A stretch of DNA of 64,000 bases from an uncultured Clostridia bacterium. Lineage in GTDB: Bacteria > Bacillota > Clostridia > Oscillospirales > Acutalibacteraceae. The DNA is taken from NCBI GenBank assembly GCA_944385055.1, contig CALWVT010000001.1, positions 248,001 to 312,000 on the forward strand, read 5' to 3'. Shown in pieces: positions 35,174-42,764 of this stretch (positions are counted from its first letter, which is position 1; every line of letters starts with the position of its first letter). The notes under the pieces were generated by a model, which made no database searches, had not been told where the DNA came from, and saw only the letters and a program-made list of their open reading frames with translations. The position numbers and the translations under genes were made by a program.

Positions 35174-36367
35174 TTATTCGACCCCGCGCGCAAAACGGCG
35201 GCGCAGGTGCAGTTGTGTAACGATGAATAAAACGGCGCTGATGGAAGCCCACAGCACACAGACCGCAATCGGCTGCGGGATGGCGATGGCCCCAATCGTG
35301 ACGGCGTGAAATTCCCGCAGGCTGTGTTCTGGGGATAAAAGCCCCATCAGTGTATATAGGAAAATAGGATTGTTCGATCCGGTAAGCATGCGCAGCAGGC
35401 TCGGCCCCACACAGATGCCCCCGCTTAAAAGCATCGGAAGCACACTACCCGGAAGAAACGCCGCGCACGTCAGTGTGATGGCGGCCGTGCTCCAAAGCCC
35501 CAAAAACACCATTGCGAGATATACACACAGTGCACCAAGCATCGTCAGCGGATAGGGGGACTGCCGCAGAATATTTTGCAGCGGTGCCTGCAAATCTACA
35601 CCGATGCACAGCGCCGGAACAGACAGGAAAAGGAACAACGTGCCCAAAGCGGCCAGACATAGCCCGCCAGCGCCCAAAAGCACACTCCGCCAGAAAGGCC
35701 ATTGTCCGCGTGCCGTACAGATAATCATTTCGTCCATGCGCGTGCGTTTTTCTTTTGCAAATGTGTCGCTTAGCGCGAGTACGAGAACGCCGGCCGGCAC
35801 ACAAGCAAGCAGATAATACCCTAAAAGCAGATCGCCGGCTTCTCCGGCGCCTTCACCATTGGAAGTGGGAAGGTCTTTTAATAGTGCGTACTCGAGTTTT
35901 GCGGCCGGAGAATTGTCATGCTGCAATTCCTTTAAGCGCTCCGCACGCTCTGCCGAGTCGCTGTAGGCCCGCAAAAGGCTTTCTACCGTCAGAAATTTTG
36001 TGTACGATTCGGGAGCGTGAATGTTGCCGTTGGCTGTCTCGTCCCATTCCGGTTCATTTTTTTCGCTCAGGTAGCCGTCTTCGTATTGCAGAAGCGCGGC
36101 ATGTTTTTCGGGCGTTTGTGTGCCGCCGTAACTGTCGAGAATTTCCTGTCGCCAAGCACGATACTGTGCCGTTGTGACGGCCTTGTACTCCGGATCCTGA
36201 AACTCTCCATAAGGATGGCCGGACAAAAGCGGGGCATAGGCGGAAAAAAGGAACAGCAGAAAAATTGCTGCCATTACGAATATCCCGGCAATTGTGGCCG
36301 GATGGCGGATGGCTTTGCGCATCGCAAAGCGCGGCAGGGCGCCGAAAAGTTTTGCATTTCGTTTCAT
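35174..36367 (-). CDS. ABC transporter permease (ABC-2-like)
   Basis: A 397-residue membrane protein. One N-terminal helix (about residues 28-50) is followed by an extracytoplasmic domain of about 140 residues rich in charged residues, then about five helices beginning with GDLLLGYYLLACVPAGVLV and the cytoplasmic DTFAKEKRTRMDEMI. This topology matches the other permease at 33194-34279, suggesting a heterodimer. ATG at 36367 has TAGGAGGTT upstream and overlaps the previous stop by 4 bases. An in-frame extension far upstream runs through another gene and is rejected. Confidence 0.78.
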   Translation of the reverse strand: MKRNAKLFGALPRFAMRKAIRHPATIAGIFVMAAIFLLFLFSAYAPLLSGHPYGEFQDPEYKAVTTAQYRAWRQEILDSYGGTQTPEKHAALLQYEDGYLSEKNEPEWDETANGNIHAPESYTKFLTVESLLRAYSDSAERAERLKELQHDNSPAAKLEYALLKDLPTSNGEGAGEAGDLLLGYYLLACVPAGVLVLALSDTFAKEKRTRMDEMIICTARGQWPFWRSVLLGAGGLCLAALGTLFLFLSVPALCIGVDLQAPLQNILRQSPYPLTMLGALCVYLAMVFLGLWSTAAITLTCAAFLPGSVLPMLLSGGICVGPSLLRMLTGSNNPIFLYTLMGLLSPEHSLREFHAVTIGAIAIPQPIAVCVLWASISAVLFIVTQLHLRRRFARGVE

Positions 36368-37179
36368 AGGGAACCTCCTACTAAGGACAGAATATCGGAT
36401 TCGCGTGCAATCAGGCACCCAAATAAGCGCCGGATGCCGAGAAAGAGTACCATACCCGCCGCCGCGCATTGGACGAGCATCGCGCCCGGCGCAGACAGCG
36501 CCGGCAGCAGGGTCTCCAGAATCGACCGATGCACGCCCGCGCCGGGGTTTGCCGGCAAAAGCAGTGCCAGCAGCCCGCTCCACAGCACGAGCGGCACGGC
36601 GCACGCCCAAGTCTGCCGCCAGCGCGACGCGCACAACAGCGACAGCCCCGTAAACAGGCAGTACGAAGCTCCCGCCGCGACGGGCAGCAAGGCGCCTTCT
36701 CCCGGCACCGCGAGCGTCAGGGCGAGCGCCGCCCCAAAGCCCGGCACGCCGAGCCCCAGCATGCGCAAAAGCAGGATTTCCTTGAGCGAAAACCGGCACG
36801 CGCTCTCGAGTTCCGCCATGCCGGAAAAAAGGCTTTTCTGCAGCGCCGGCACAATCAGCAAGGCGAGCAGCGACGGCAGACAGAGCATCAAAAAGTACGC
36901 GCACGCCCCCACGGGAAGCGCCGCCGTTTCCTGTGTCAGGAAGCGGCACAAGAAAAACAGCGCCGCGAACGCCGCAATCAGCAGCGCAATCGTCCCGCGC
37001 GAGAGGTATCCGAGCTGGTAGCGGATTTGCTGCCATAAATTCCGGCAGCGCACTTGCCCCGCGTCGGGCAGCTTTTCCGCCAGACGGGAAAAGAGCGCCG
37101 CTTTTTCGCCGGGCGCCGCTTTCGGCCCCGGGTCCGCGCGCAGCAGGCGCACGACATCGCGTTTGGTCACTTTTTTCAT
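36364..37179 (-). CDS. Membrane protein of the sigma/ABC operon (function unknown)
   Basis: A 271-residue protein not recognised as a known family. Residues 1-55 are soluble and basic (MKKVTKRDVVRLLRADPGP), followed by about six membrane segments. It lies directly between an ECF sigma factor and the ABC genes, with 4-base overlaps at both ends, the place where an anti-sigma factor is often found. The cytoplasmic N terminus could hold the sigma factor, but no ZAS zinc motif (H-x3-C-x2-C) is visible, so this is only a proposal. It may equally be a third transporter subunit. Confidence 0.6.
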   Translation of the reverse strand: MKKVTKRDVVRLLRADPGPKAAPGEKAALFSRLAEKLPDAGQVRCRNLWQQIRYQLGYLSRGTIALLIAAFAALFFLCRFLTQETAALPVGACAYFLMLCLPSLLALLIVPALQKSLFSGMAELESACRFSLKEILLLRMLGLGVPGFGAALALTLAVPGEGALLPVAAGASYCLFTGLSLLCASRWRQTWACAVPLVLWSGLLALLLPANPGAGVHRSILETLLPALSAPGAMLVQCAAAGMVLFLGIRRLFGCLIARESDILSLVGGSL

Positions 37180-37715
37180 GGATCTCCCTCCTCTTGCAGG
37201 GCCTTCTGCATGCGGCGAAGCCCCTGACGGATGCGTGATTTGACGGTGGAAAGGTTTGCGCCGGTCAGCCGCGCGATTTCGGTGAGCTTTTTATTTTCAT
37301 AATAGCGCAGCACAATGGCTTCGCGCTGTACATCGGGCAGCGTCCCCAAAAGACGCCGGACCCTTTCGCTTCGCTCCCCGCGCTCGATGTCCCCAGAGGG
37401 GGAACCCGCACCGGGCAGGCAGGCGAGCGCCTCGTCGCCAGGCAAGTCCGGCCCCTTTCGGCGGAAGTGGTCCGCAATCAGGTGGCGGGCAATCGCGAAC
37501 AGATAGCCTTCGAAAGCCTGTTCGCTGCGGTATTCCGGCAGGTTTTCGAGAAACCGCGCAAACGTCTCCTGCGCAATCTCGGCGCCAAGGTCGTCGTCCA
37601 AAAGCCGGCGCGCGGCGTAGCACAGAACCGGTTCGTAGTACCGCTCAATGAGTGCCCGCAGCGCGTCGCGGTCGCCGCACAATAGGCGCTTTCGCATCCG
37701 CCGCTCCCGTTTCAT
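37176..37715 (-). CDS. ECF-type RNA polymerase sigma factor
   Basis: A 179-residue sigma-70 family factor with only regions 2 and 4. Region 2 includes GAEIAQETFARFLENLP and FEGYLFAIARHLIADHFRR (about 45-85); region 4 has LPDVQREAIVLRYYENKKLTEIARLTGANLSTVKSRI in which the helix-turn-helix spans about residues 145-165. ATG at 37715 has AAAGGAGG 9 bases upstream. It is the first gene of a five-gene operon and probably controls it, though no clear ECF promoter was found upstream. Confidence 0.9.
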   Translation of the reverse strand: MKRERRMRKRLLCGDRDALRALIERYYEPVLCYAARRLLDDDLGAEIAQETFARFLENLPEYRSEQAFEGYLFAIARHLIADHFRRKGPDLPGDEALACLPGAGSPSGDIERGERSERVRRLLGTLPDVQREAIVLRYYENKKLTEIARLTGANLSTVKSRIRQGLRRMQKALQEEGDP

Positions 37716-37887
37716 GGCGCTCGCCTCCTTTCCTCTCCATGTAGCAGCTGCTAACCTTTATAACGCAAAACGCGGGAAAAAGTTTTTGCTTTTTTGAGAT
37801 TTTTTTCGCGTGCCCTCGCAATGCCGCATAACACGCAGAAAATGCCCCCAGCAAAGGCCAAAATGCCGTTTGCTGGGGGCTTCTTTT
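37716..37887. other. Region upstream of the sigma operon
   Basis: Holds the sigma gene's ribosome binding site, a TATAAA-like box near 37757-37763 on the minus strand without a good -35, and the galM terminator. No gene is visible. Confidence 0.4.
37844..37880 (-). terminator. Terminator of glk-galM
   Basis: A perfect 12-bp stem GCCCCCAGCAAA/TTTGCTGGGGGC (37844-37855 with 37869-37880). A short T run follows on the minus strand; the plus strand also has TTCTTTTT. Confidence 0.82.
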
Positions 37888-38940
37888 TCATCGTGCAATT
37901 TCAAATTTATAGACCGTCCGGGACGTAAACCGCTCGCCCGGCCGCAAAATGGTGGAGGGAAAAGCCGGATGGTTCGGCGAATCCGGAAAATGCTGCGTCT
38001 CCATGCAGAACCCGGTGTGCGCCTTCCGGGGCCGTCCCTTGCGGTCGGTATCTTTTTCGGAGAATCCGTTGGCCGTGTAGAGCTGCATGCCGGGCTGGTC
38101 GGTAAAGACGAGCATCCGCCGCCCCGTTGCCTGCAGATACGCTTCCGCCGCTTTGCGGTAGCCTGTGCCGGCCAACGCGTAGTTGTGGTCGTAGCCGTTT
38201 GTATGCTGCAGCTGCGGGCTGCGGAAATCCTGCCCGAGTGTTTTCGGCTTTGAAAAATCGAAAACTGTCCCCGCAATGGGCAGCAAACGCCCCGTCGGCA
38301 GGAGATTTTCATCCACTTCCGTAATCGCATCCGCGAAAATCGTCACCTGCGTCGAAAGAATATCCTTCCGCTCGCTTCCGCTCAAATTGAAGAAGGTGTG
38401 GTTCGTAAAATTGACGGCTGTTTCCCGGTCCGTGCGGGCCGTGTAGTCGAGCATCACCGCGTTGTCCGTCGTCAGGCAGTATGTGACGGTCACCTCGCAC
38501 TGCCCGGGGAACCCCTCTTCCAGGTCGGCGGACGTGTACGCAAGCGTCACAGACGGCGCGTCATCGTCGTTTTCACAGCGCTTGAGGCGCCAGTTGCGGT
38601 GGGCAAATCCGATGTTCCCGCCGTGCAGGCACGCGTGCGGTTCGTTGCAGGGGAGAGGATACGTCCCGCTTTCGAGTGTGAGCTGTCCGCCGGCAATCCG
38701 GTTTGCATACCGGCCAACCACTGCGCCATGAAAGTCCGACGGCTCCAAATACGGCGCGAGCGTGTCGTGGCCGAGCACGATTTCCCCAAGCGTCCCCCGC
38801 TTATCCGGCACCTGCAGGGACTGCAGCCGCGCCCCAAACGAGAGCACCGTCAGCCGCACGCCTGCGGTGTTTTCCAGTGTAAATGCTTTAACGGTTTCGC
38901 CGTTCGGCAGTATGCCGAATTTTCGTTCTGCAATGCCCAT
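37888..38940 (-). CDS. galM: Aldose 1-epimerase (galactose mutarotase)
   Basis: Interconverts alpha and beta anomers of aldoses such as galactose and glucose. A 350-residue beta-sandwich enzyme with VVGRYANRIAGG, PHACLHGGNIGFAHRNW, the catalytic His in NFTNHTFFNLSG (near 175) and catalytic Glu in TGFCMETQHFPDSPN (near 315). Follows the ROK kinase by 2 bases on the same strand. Together they feed free sugars to glycolysis. Confidence 0.94.
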   Translation of the reverse strand: MGIAERKFGILPNGETVKAFTLENTAGVRLTVLSFGARLQSLQVPDKRGTLGEIVLGHDTLAPYLEPSDFHGAVVGRYANRIAGGQLTLESGTYPLPCNEPHACLHGGNIGFAHRNWRLKRCENDDDAPSVTLAYTSADLEEGFPGQCEVTVTYCLTTDNAVMLDYTARTDRETAVNFTNHTFFNLSGSERKDILSTQVTIFADAITEVDENLLPTGRLLPIAGTVFDFSKPKTLGQDFRSPQLQHTNGYDHNYALAGTGYRKAAEAYLQATGRRMLVFTDQPGMQLYTANGFSEKDTDRKGRPRKAHTGFCMETQHFPDSPNHPAFPSTILRPGERFTSRTVYKFEIAR

Positions 38941-38942
38941 CT

Positions 38943-39896
38943 TTACGCCTCACCGAGTAATGCCGCACCAATGATGCCCGCGTCGTTGCCGAGCTCCGCC
39001 GCGCGGATTTCCGGCAGCATGCCGCCGGGGACTTCAAATGCCTCTTGGCGCACAAACGTACGCAGCGGCGCTAACAGCGTTTCCCCTTCATGGGAGATGC
39101 CGCCGCCGATGCAGAGCATGCTCGGCTGCAGGATATTGATCACGTCCGCAAGGCCGGTGCCCAGATGCTTAATATAGGTATCCACAACCTGTTTTCCCAC
39201 CGGGTCGCCCGCACGCATGGCGTCGAATGCCGTGCGGCCGTCTACCTTGTCGAGGTCTCCGCCGCAAATCTGCCAGATCGGCGAGGCCTTGTCCGCGTCC
39301 TGCATGGCCTCTTTCGTCGTCAAAATCAGACCCGTCGCGGAAGCGTAGGCTTCCCAGCAGCCATGGCGCCCGCACGTGCAGGGCCGGCCGTCCATCTCGA
39401 TGACGATATGCCCCAGTTCACCCGCCGCGCCGTTGCAGCCGGTGTAGATTTTGCCGTTTAAAATGATGCCGCCGCCAATGCCGGTGCCAAGCGTGACCGC
39501 AATGCCGTTGTCCGCGCCTTTTAAAGCGCCTGCCTTGTATTCGCCAAACGCTGCGGCATTTGCATCATTTTCGACGATGACCTTCGCACGCAGCCGTTCG
39601 CCGAGGAGCTTTGCCATCTGGTATTCGCGCAGGCCCAAATTGCCCGCAAAGCAGACCACGCCGTTTTTGCTGTCGATGCTGCCGGGCGAACCGACGCCGA
39701 TCCACGGCACATCCTCCACGGCCAGCCCCGCCGCGCCAAGTGCTTCCAATGCGGCCAGCGCGAGCTGTTCCGTCATCGCTTCGTCCCCGCAGTTGACGCG
39801 CGTCGGCCGCTTTGCGCGTGCGATGATTTGATATTGTTCATTTACGATACCGGCGGCGATATTCGTGCCGCCCAAGTCGATTCCCAGATAATACAT
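38943..39896 (-). CDS. glk: ROK-family glucokinase
   Basis: Phosphorylates glucose with ATP. A 317-residue ROK protein with the phosphate loop LGIDLGGTNIAAG, GVGSPGSIDS, VENDANAAAFGEY (catalytic Asp), GTGIGGGIILNG, and the zinc motif CTCGRHGCWEAYAS (C-x-C-G-x2-G-C-x-E). No N-terminal helix-turn-helix, so it is a kinase, not a repressor. ATG at 39896 has GGAGG about 12 bases upstream; an earlier in-frame codon at 39953 is unsupported. Glucose is likeliest; other hexoses are possible. Confidence 0.9.
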   Translation of the reverse strand: MYYLGIDLGGTNIAAGIVNEQYQIIARAKRPTRVNCGDEAMTEQLALAALEALGAAGLAVEDVPWIGVGSPGSIDSKNGVVCFAGNLGLREYQMAKLLGERLRAKVIVENDANAAAFGEYKAGALKGADNGIAVTLGTGIGGGIILNGKIYTGCNGAAGELGHIVIEMDGRPCTCGRHGCWEAYASATGLILTTKEAMQDADKASPIWQICGGDLDKVDGRTAFDAMRAGDPVGKQVVDTYIKHLGTGLADVINILQPSMLCIGGGISHEGETLLAPLRTFVRQEAFEVPGGMLPEIRAAELGNDAGIIGAALLGEA

Positions 39897-40052
39897 CGTG
39901 TTGAAACCTCCGTGCAAGATTGCAAATGCCCACATATCCGTTTTAGCGGGCAAATTCCCCGAAAAATCTATACTTCTGAACAGAATCTATATTCTAGTAT
40001 ACCGTGTGGTTGTCCAAAAGTAAACGGGAACTGCCATCGTTTTCGGAAAAAT

Positions 40053-40082
40053 TTGAATCTGCCGTGTGTGCTGTGCTATAAT
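40053..40082 (+). promoter_or_regulatory. Promoter of the sugar transferase gene
   Basis: TTGAAT (40053-40058), 18-base spacer, perfect TATAAT (40077-40082), 35 bases upstream of the GTG. Confidence 0.75.
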
Positions 40083-40116
40083 AAAGACGAGAAAAGGACA
40101 CGAAAGGAAGGTTTGC

Positions 40117-40815
40117 GTGCAGTTTTCCGATTTGCCGCCCGAGATGCAGAATGCCGATACGAAAGAATGGTTTCAGCGTTTGGAAAAAAAGCGCGGCCAG
40201 CTGTTTGCAAAACGCGTTTTTGATGTGGCGGCTGCGGCCGTCATCGCGGGGGTGACGTCGCCTATTATGCTCCTCTTGGCGGCCGCCATTAAGCTCGATT
40301 CCCCCGGCCCCGTCTTTTACCGCCAAGTGCGCGTCGGGCGGTGGGGGAAGCCGTTTCGCATTTTTAAGTTCCGCACGATGGTGCAGGACGCCGACAAGAA
40401 GGGCCTCGCGCTGACGGTCGGCGAGGACGCGCGCATCACGCGCATGGGCCATCTTTTGCGCAAGTGCCGCCTCGACGAATTCGCGCAGGTCTTCAACGTT
40501 TTAAACGGCACGATGAGCCTCGTCGGCCCGCGCCCGGAAGTTCCGAAATACGTCGAGCAATACGACCCTTCCTATCTGCCGACGCTGCTGGTCCGACCCG
40601 GCGTAACCGCGCCGAGCAGCCTGCATTTCCGAAATGAAGACGAAATCCTTGCCGCTTCCCCGGATGACCCCGAAAAGACGTACGTCGAAAAGGTCCTGCC
40701 GATTAAGATGAAGTTAAACCTCGACTATCTCGAGGATATTTCAGTCGTCACGGATCTAAAAGTCCTTTGGCAGACACTGCGTATGTTCCTCTCCAACGGC
40801 AAAGACGGCGCATAA
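40117..40815 (+). CDS. Undecaprenyl-phosphate sugar phosphotransferase (bacterial sugar transferase)
   Basis: Starts glycan assembly by moving a sugar 1-phosphate onto undecaprenyl phosphate. The 232-residue monotopic enzyme has KRVFDVAAAAVIAGVTSPIM (membrane re-entrant helix), the DSPGPVFYRQVRVGRWGKPF block, FKFRTM, the catalytic D-E pair in CRLDEFAQVFNVL, and GTMSLVGPRPEVP. The start is GTG at 40117 with GAAAGGAAGG upstream. No other glycosyltransferases are adjacent, so the end product is unknown. Confidence 0.92.
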   Translation: MQFSDLPPEMQNADTKEWFQRLEKKRGQLFAKRVFDVAAAAVIAGVTSPIMLLLAAAIKLDSPGPVFYRQVRVGRWGKPFRIFKFRTMVQDADKKGLALTVGEDARITRMGHLLRKCRLDEFAQVFNVLNGTMSLVGPRPEVPKYVEQYDPSYLPTLLVRPGVTAPSSLHFRNEDEILAASPDDPEKTYVEKVLPIKMKLNLDYLEDISVVTDLKVLWQTLRMFLSNGKDGA

Positions 40816-40862
40816 TTCCGCCTTCCCCCGCATAAGGATTCTCCAAAAAAGGGGGAAGGGCT

Positions 40863-41687
40863 TTGTATGTTGTGTTAAAGCGCAGGCACCTGCTTTTGGC
40901 GGGTGCGCTGGCATTGGTGCTGGCTGCCATCCCGATTGCCAAGCGGGTGGCGCAGCCGGCCGTACCTGCCGGCGCCTCCGTTTCGGAGGACTGGGGCCTG
41001 CATTTTGAAAAAGACGGCGAACCGCCGGTCGGGAACGCTTCGGCCAAGGAACTTCTGCAGTACGGCGCCTATTATCTCGGCGACCCGTCGGAAAAGAAAA
41101 TCTATCTGACCTTTGACGCCGGCTATGAGGCGGGGTATACGGCAAAGATTTTAGATACCCTGAAAGCCCATGGGGCGCCGGCCGCGTTTTTTGTTGTCGG
41201 CAATTACCTCGAAACGGCGCCGGACCTCGTGCGGCGTATGGCTGCGGAGGGTCACACGGTCGGCAACCACACGTACCATCATTACGATATGTCCCAGATA
41301 GCCGGCCAGGCGGCGTTTTCGCAGGAGCTCGAATCGGTGGAAACCCTGTATACGCAGATTACCGGCAAACCGATGGAAAAGGTCTACCGCCCGCCGCAGG
41401 GCAAATACAGCGTCGAAAATTTGAAGCAGGCGCAGGCGCTCGGATATCATACGATTTTCTGGAGCCTCGCGTACGTCGATTGGCTGCAAGATGACCAGCC
41501 GGACCCCGACGCTGCGCTGCAAAAGCTGTTATCGCGCACACATCCGGGCGCCGTTGTCCTTTTGCATTGCACCTCAAAGACGAATGCCGAAATTTTAGAC
41601 CCGCTGCTCACGCAATGGGAACAGGCGGGTTACACCCTTGCGCCGCTTTCGGACCTATATGCCGCGGCTCCCGCTTCTTCGGGATAA
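40863..41687 (+). CDS. Polysaccharide deacetylase, PdaA-like
   Basis: A 274-residue exported or membrane-anchored NodB-fold deacetylase. The N terminus has a basic start and one hydrophobic helix (about residues 9-30). The catalytic domain has YLTFDAGYEAGYTAKIL (metal Asp), GNHTYHHYDMS (His pair), YRPPQGKYS and PGAVVLLHCTS. The pre-motif QYGAYYLGD and FDAGYE resemble PdaA, which makes muramic delta-lactam precursors in spore cortex. Whether this organism sporulates cannot be judged from the window. TTG at 40863 follows GGGGGA by 6 bases; a GTG at 40872 is an equal alternative. Confidence 0.85.
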   Translation: MYVVLKRRHLLLAGALALVLAAIPIAKRVAQPAVPAGASVSEDWGLHFEKDGEPPVGNASAKELLQYGAYYLGDPSEKKIYLTFDAGYEAGYTAKILDTLKAHGAPAAFFVVGNYLETAPDLVRRMAAEGHTVGNHTYHHYDMSQIAGQAAFSQELESVETLYTQITGKPMEKVYRPPQGKYSVENLKQAQALGYHTIFWSLAYVDWLQDDQPDPDAALQKLLSRTHPGAVVLLHCTSKTNAEILDPLLTQWEQAGYTLAPLSDLYAAAPASSG

Positions 41688-41691
41688 GCCC

Positions 41692-41720
41692 TTGTCAATT
41701 TCCAACACGCATGGTATAAT
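41692..41720 (+). promoter_or_regulatory. Promoter of yebC
   Basis: TTGTCA (41692-41697), 17-base spacer ending in TGG, perfect TATAAT (41715-41720). Confidence 0.8.
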
Positions 41721-41754
41721 AAAATGTAAGTCTGTTTTCAGGAGGATGTCAAAT

Positions 41755-42501
41755 ATGTCTGGCCATTCGAAATGGAATAATATTAAACGGAAAAAGGAAA
41801 AAGCAGACGGCGCAAAGGCAAAGATCTTTACAAAGATCGGCCGTGAGCTGGCCGTCGCAGTGAAGGAAGGCGGCGGTCCCGACCCGGCCAGCAATTCCAA
41901 GCTGAAGGATTGCATCGCGAAGGCAAAGGCTGCAAACGTCCCGAACGACAACATCGAACGCATTATCAAAAAGGCAGCCGGCGAAGGCGACGCAAACGCA
42001 TACGAAAACATCACCTATGAGGGGTATGGCCCGAGCGGCGTTGCGGTCATCGTCGAGGCCCTTTCCGACAATCGCAACCGCACCGCGGCAGATGTGCGCC
42101 ACTATTTCGATAAGTTTGGCGGCAACCTCGGCACGACCGGCTGCGTCTCGTTTTTGTTTGAGCGCAAGGGCGTGCTGGAAATTGAGCGCGAGGACCACGA
42201 CGAGGATCAGGTCATGGAGGATGCGCTGGAGGCCGGCGCTTCCGATTTCCAGGCCGATGAGGACACGTTCGTCATCTATACCGAGCCCGACGATTTCTCC
42301 GGCGTGCTCGACGATTTGACGGCGAAGGGCTATGCCTTCGAGACGGCCGAGATCCAGATGGTCCCGAATACGTACGTCAAGCTCCCCGAGGATAAGCAGA
42401 CCAGCATGCAGAAGCTGCTCGATGCCCTGGAGGACAACGACGATGTGCAGAATGTCTGGCACAACTGGGAGATGCCCGATACGGAAGAAGAAGAGGAATA
42501 A
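41755..42501 (+). CDS. yebC: YebC/PmpR family protein
   Basis: A 248-residue member of the YebC family (TACO1 relatives), now linked to relief of ribosome stalling as well as to gene regulation. The start MSGHSKWNNIKRKKEKAD is diagnostic; RNRTAADVRHYFDKFGGNLG and SVSFLFERKG-type core (here CVSFLFERKG) follow. ATG at 41755 has GGAGG 8 bases upstream. The C terminus is acidic. Single-gene unit between its promoter and terminator. Confidence 0.95.
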   Translation: MSGHSKWNNIKRKKEKADGAKAKIFTKIGRELAVAVKEGGGPDPASNSKLKDCIAKAKAANVPNDNIERIIKKAAGEGDANAYENITYEGYGPSGVAVIVEALSDNRNRTAADVRHYFDKFGGNLGTTGCVSFLFERKGVLEIEREDHDEDQVMEDALEAGASDFQADEDTFVIYTEPDDFSGVLDDLTAKGYAFETAEIQMVPNTYVKLPEDKQTSMQKLLDALEDNDDVQNVWHNWEMPDTEEEEE

Positions 42502-42514
42502 CGCATCAAAAGGA

Positions 42515-42556
42515 AGCCCAAAACCGCAAAAGCCGCGGCTTTGGGCTGCTTTTTTG
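42515..42556 (+). terminator. Terminator of yebC
   Basis: AGCCCAA (42515-42521) pairs with TTGGGCT (42541-42547), with an inner CCGC/GCGG pairing, followed by TGCTTTTTT. Confidence 0.88.
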
Positions 42557-42594
42557 TATGACAGAACTGTAACCGGCGGGAATGCCATTCCGCC

Positions 42595-42623
42595 TTGATT
42601 TCATACGTTCGGCATGGTATAAT
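42595..42623 (+). promoter_or_regulatory. Promoter of the pseudokinase gene
   Basis: TTGATT (42595-42600), 17-base spacer ending in TGG (extended -10), perfect TATAAT (42618-42623). A leader of about 135 bases follows. Confidence 0.78.
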
Positions 42624-42671
42624 AAAAAACCAAAGGGCGTATTTTGTCTTTTGGTGAAAAACGGCTGTCAG

Positions 42672-42716
42672 GGCCCTGCAGAATTCCGCACACCGCGGAA
42701 AAGCAGGGCCTGTTTT
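42672..42716 (+). promoter_or_regulatory. Terminator-like hairpin in the pseudokinase leader
   Basis: GGCCCTGC (42672-42679) pairs with GCAGGGCC (42703-42710); inside, TTCCGC (42684-42689) pairs with GCGGAA (42695-42700). TGTTTTAT follows. It lies between the promoter and the start codon, so it may be an attenuator or an mRNA-stabilising element. Confidence 0.6.
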
Positions 42717-42764
42717 ATCGATGCAGCTTTTCGCCTGATTTTTAGAAGAAAGGACTGGGTGTGG

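Noticed and set aside
36368..37036. In-frame upstream extension of the permease at 35174-36367
   Set aside because: The extension runs through the neighbouring membrane-protein gene in another frame; the ATG at 36367 has a good ribosome binding site.
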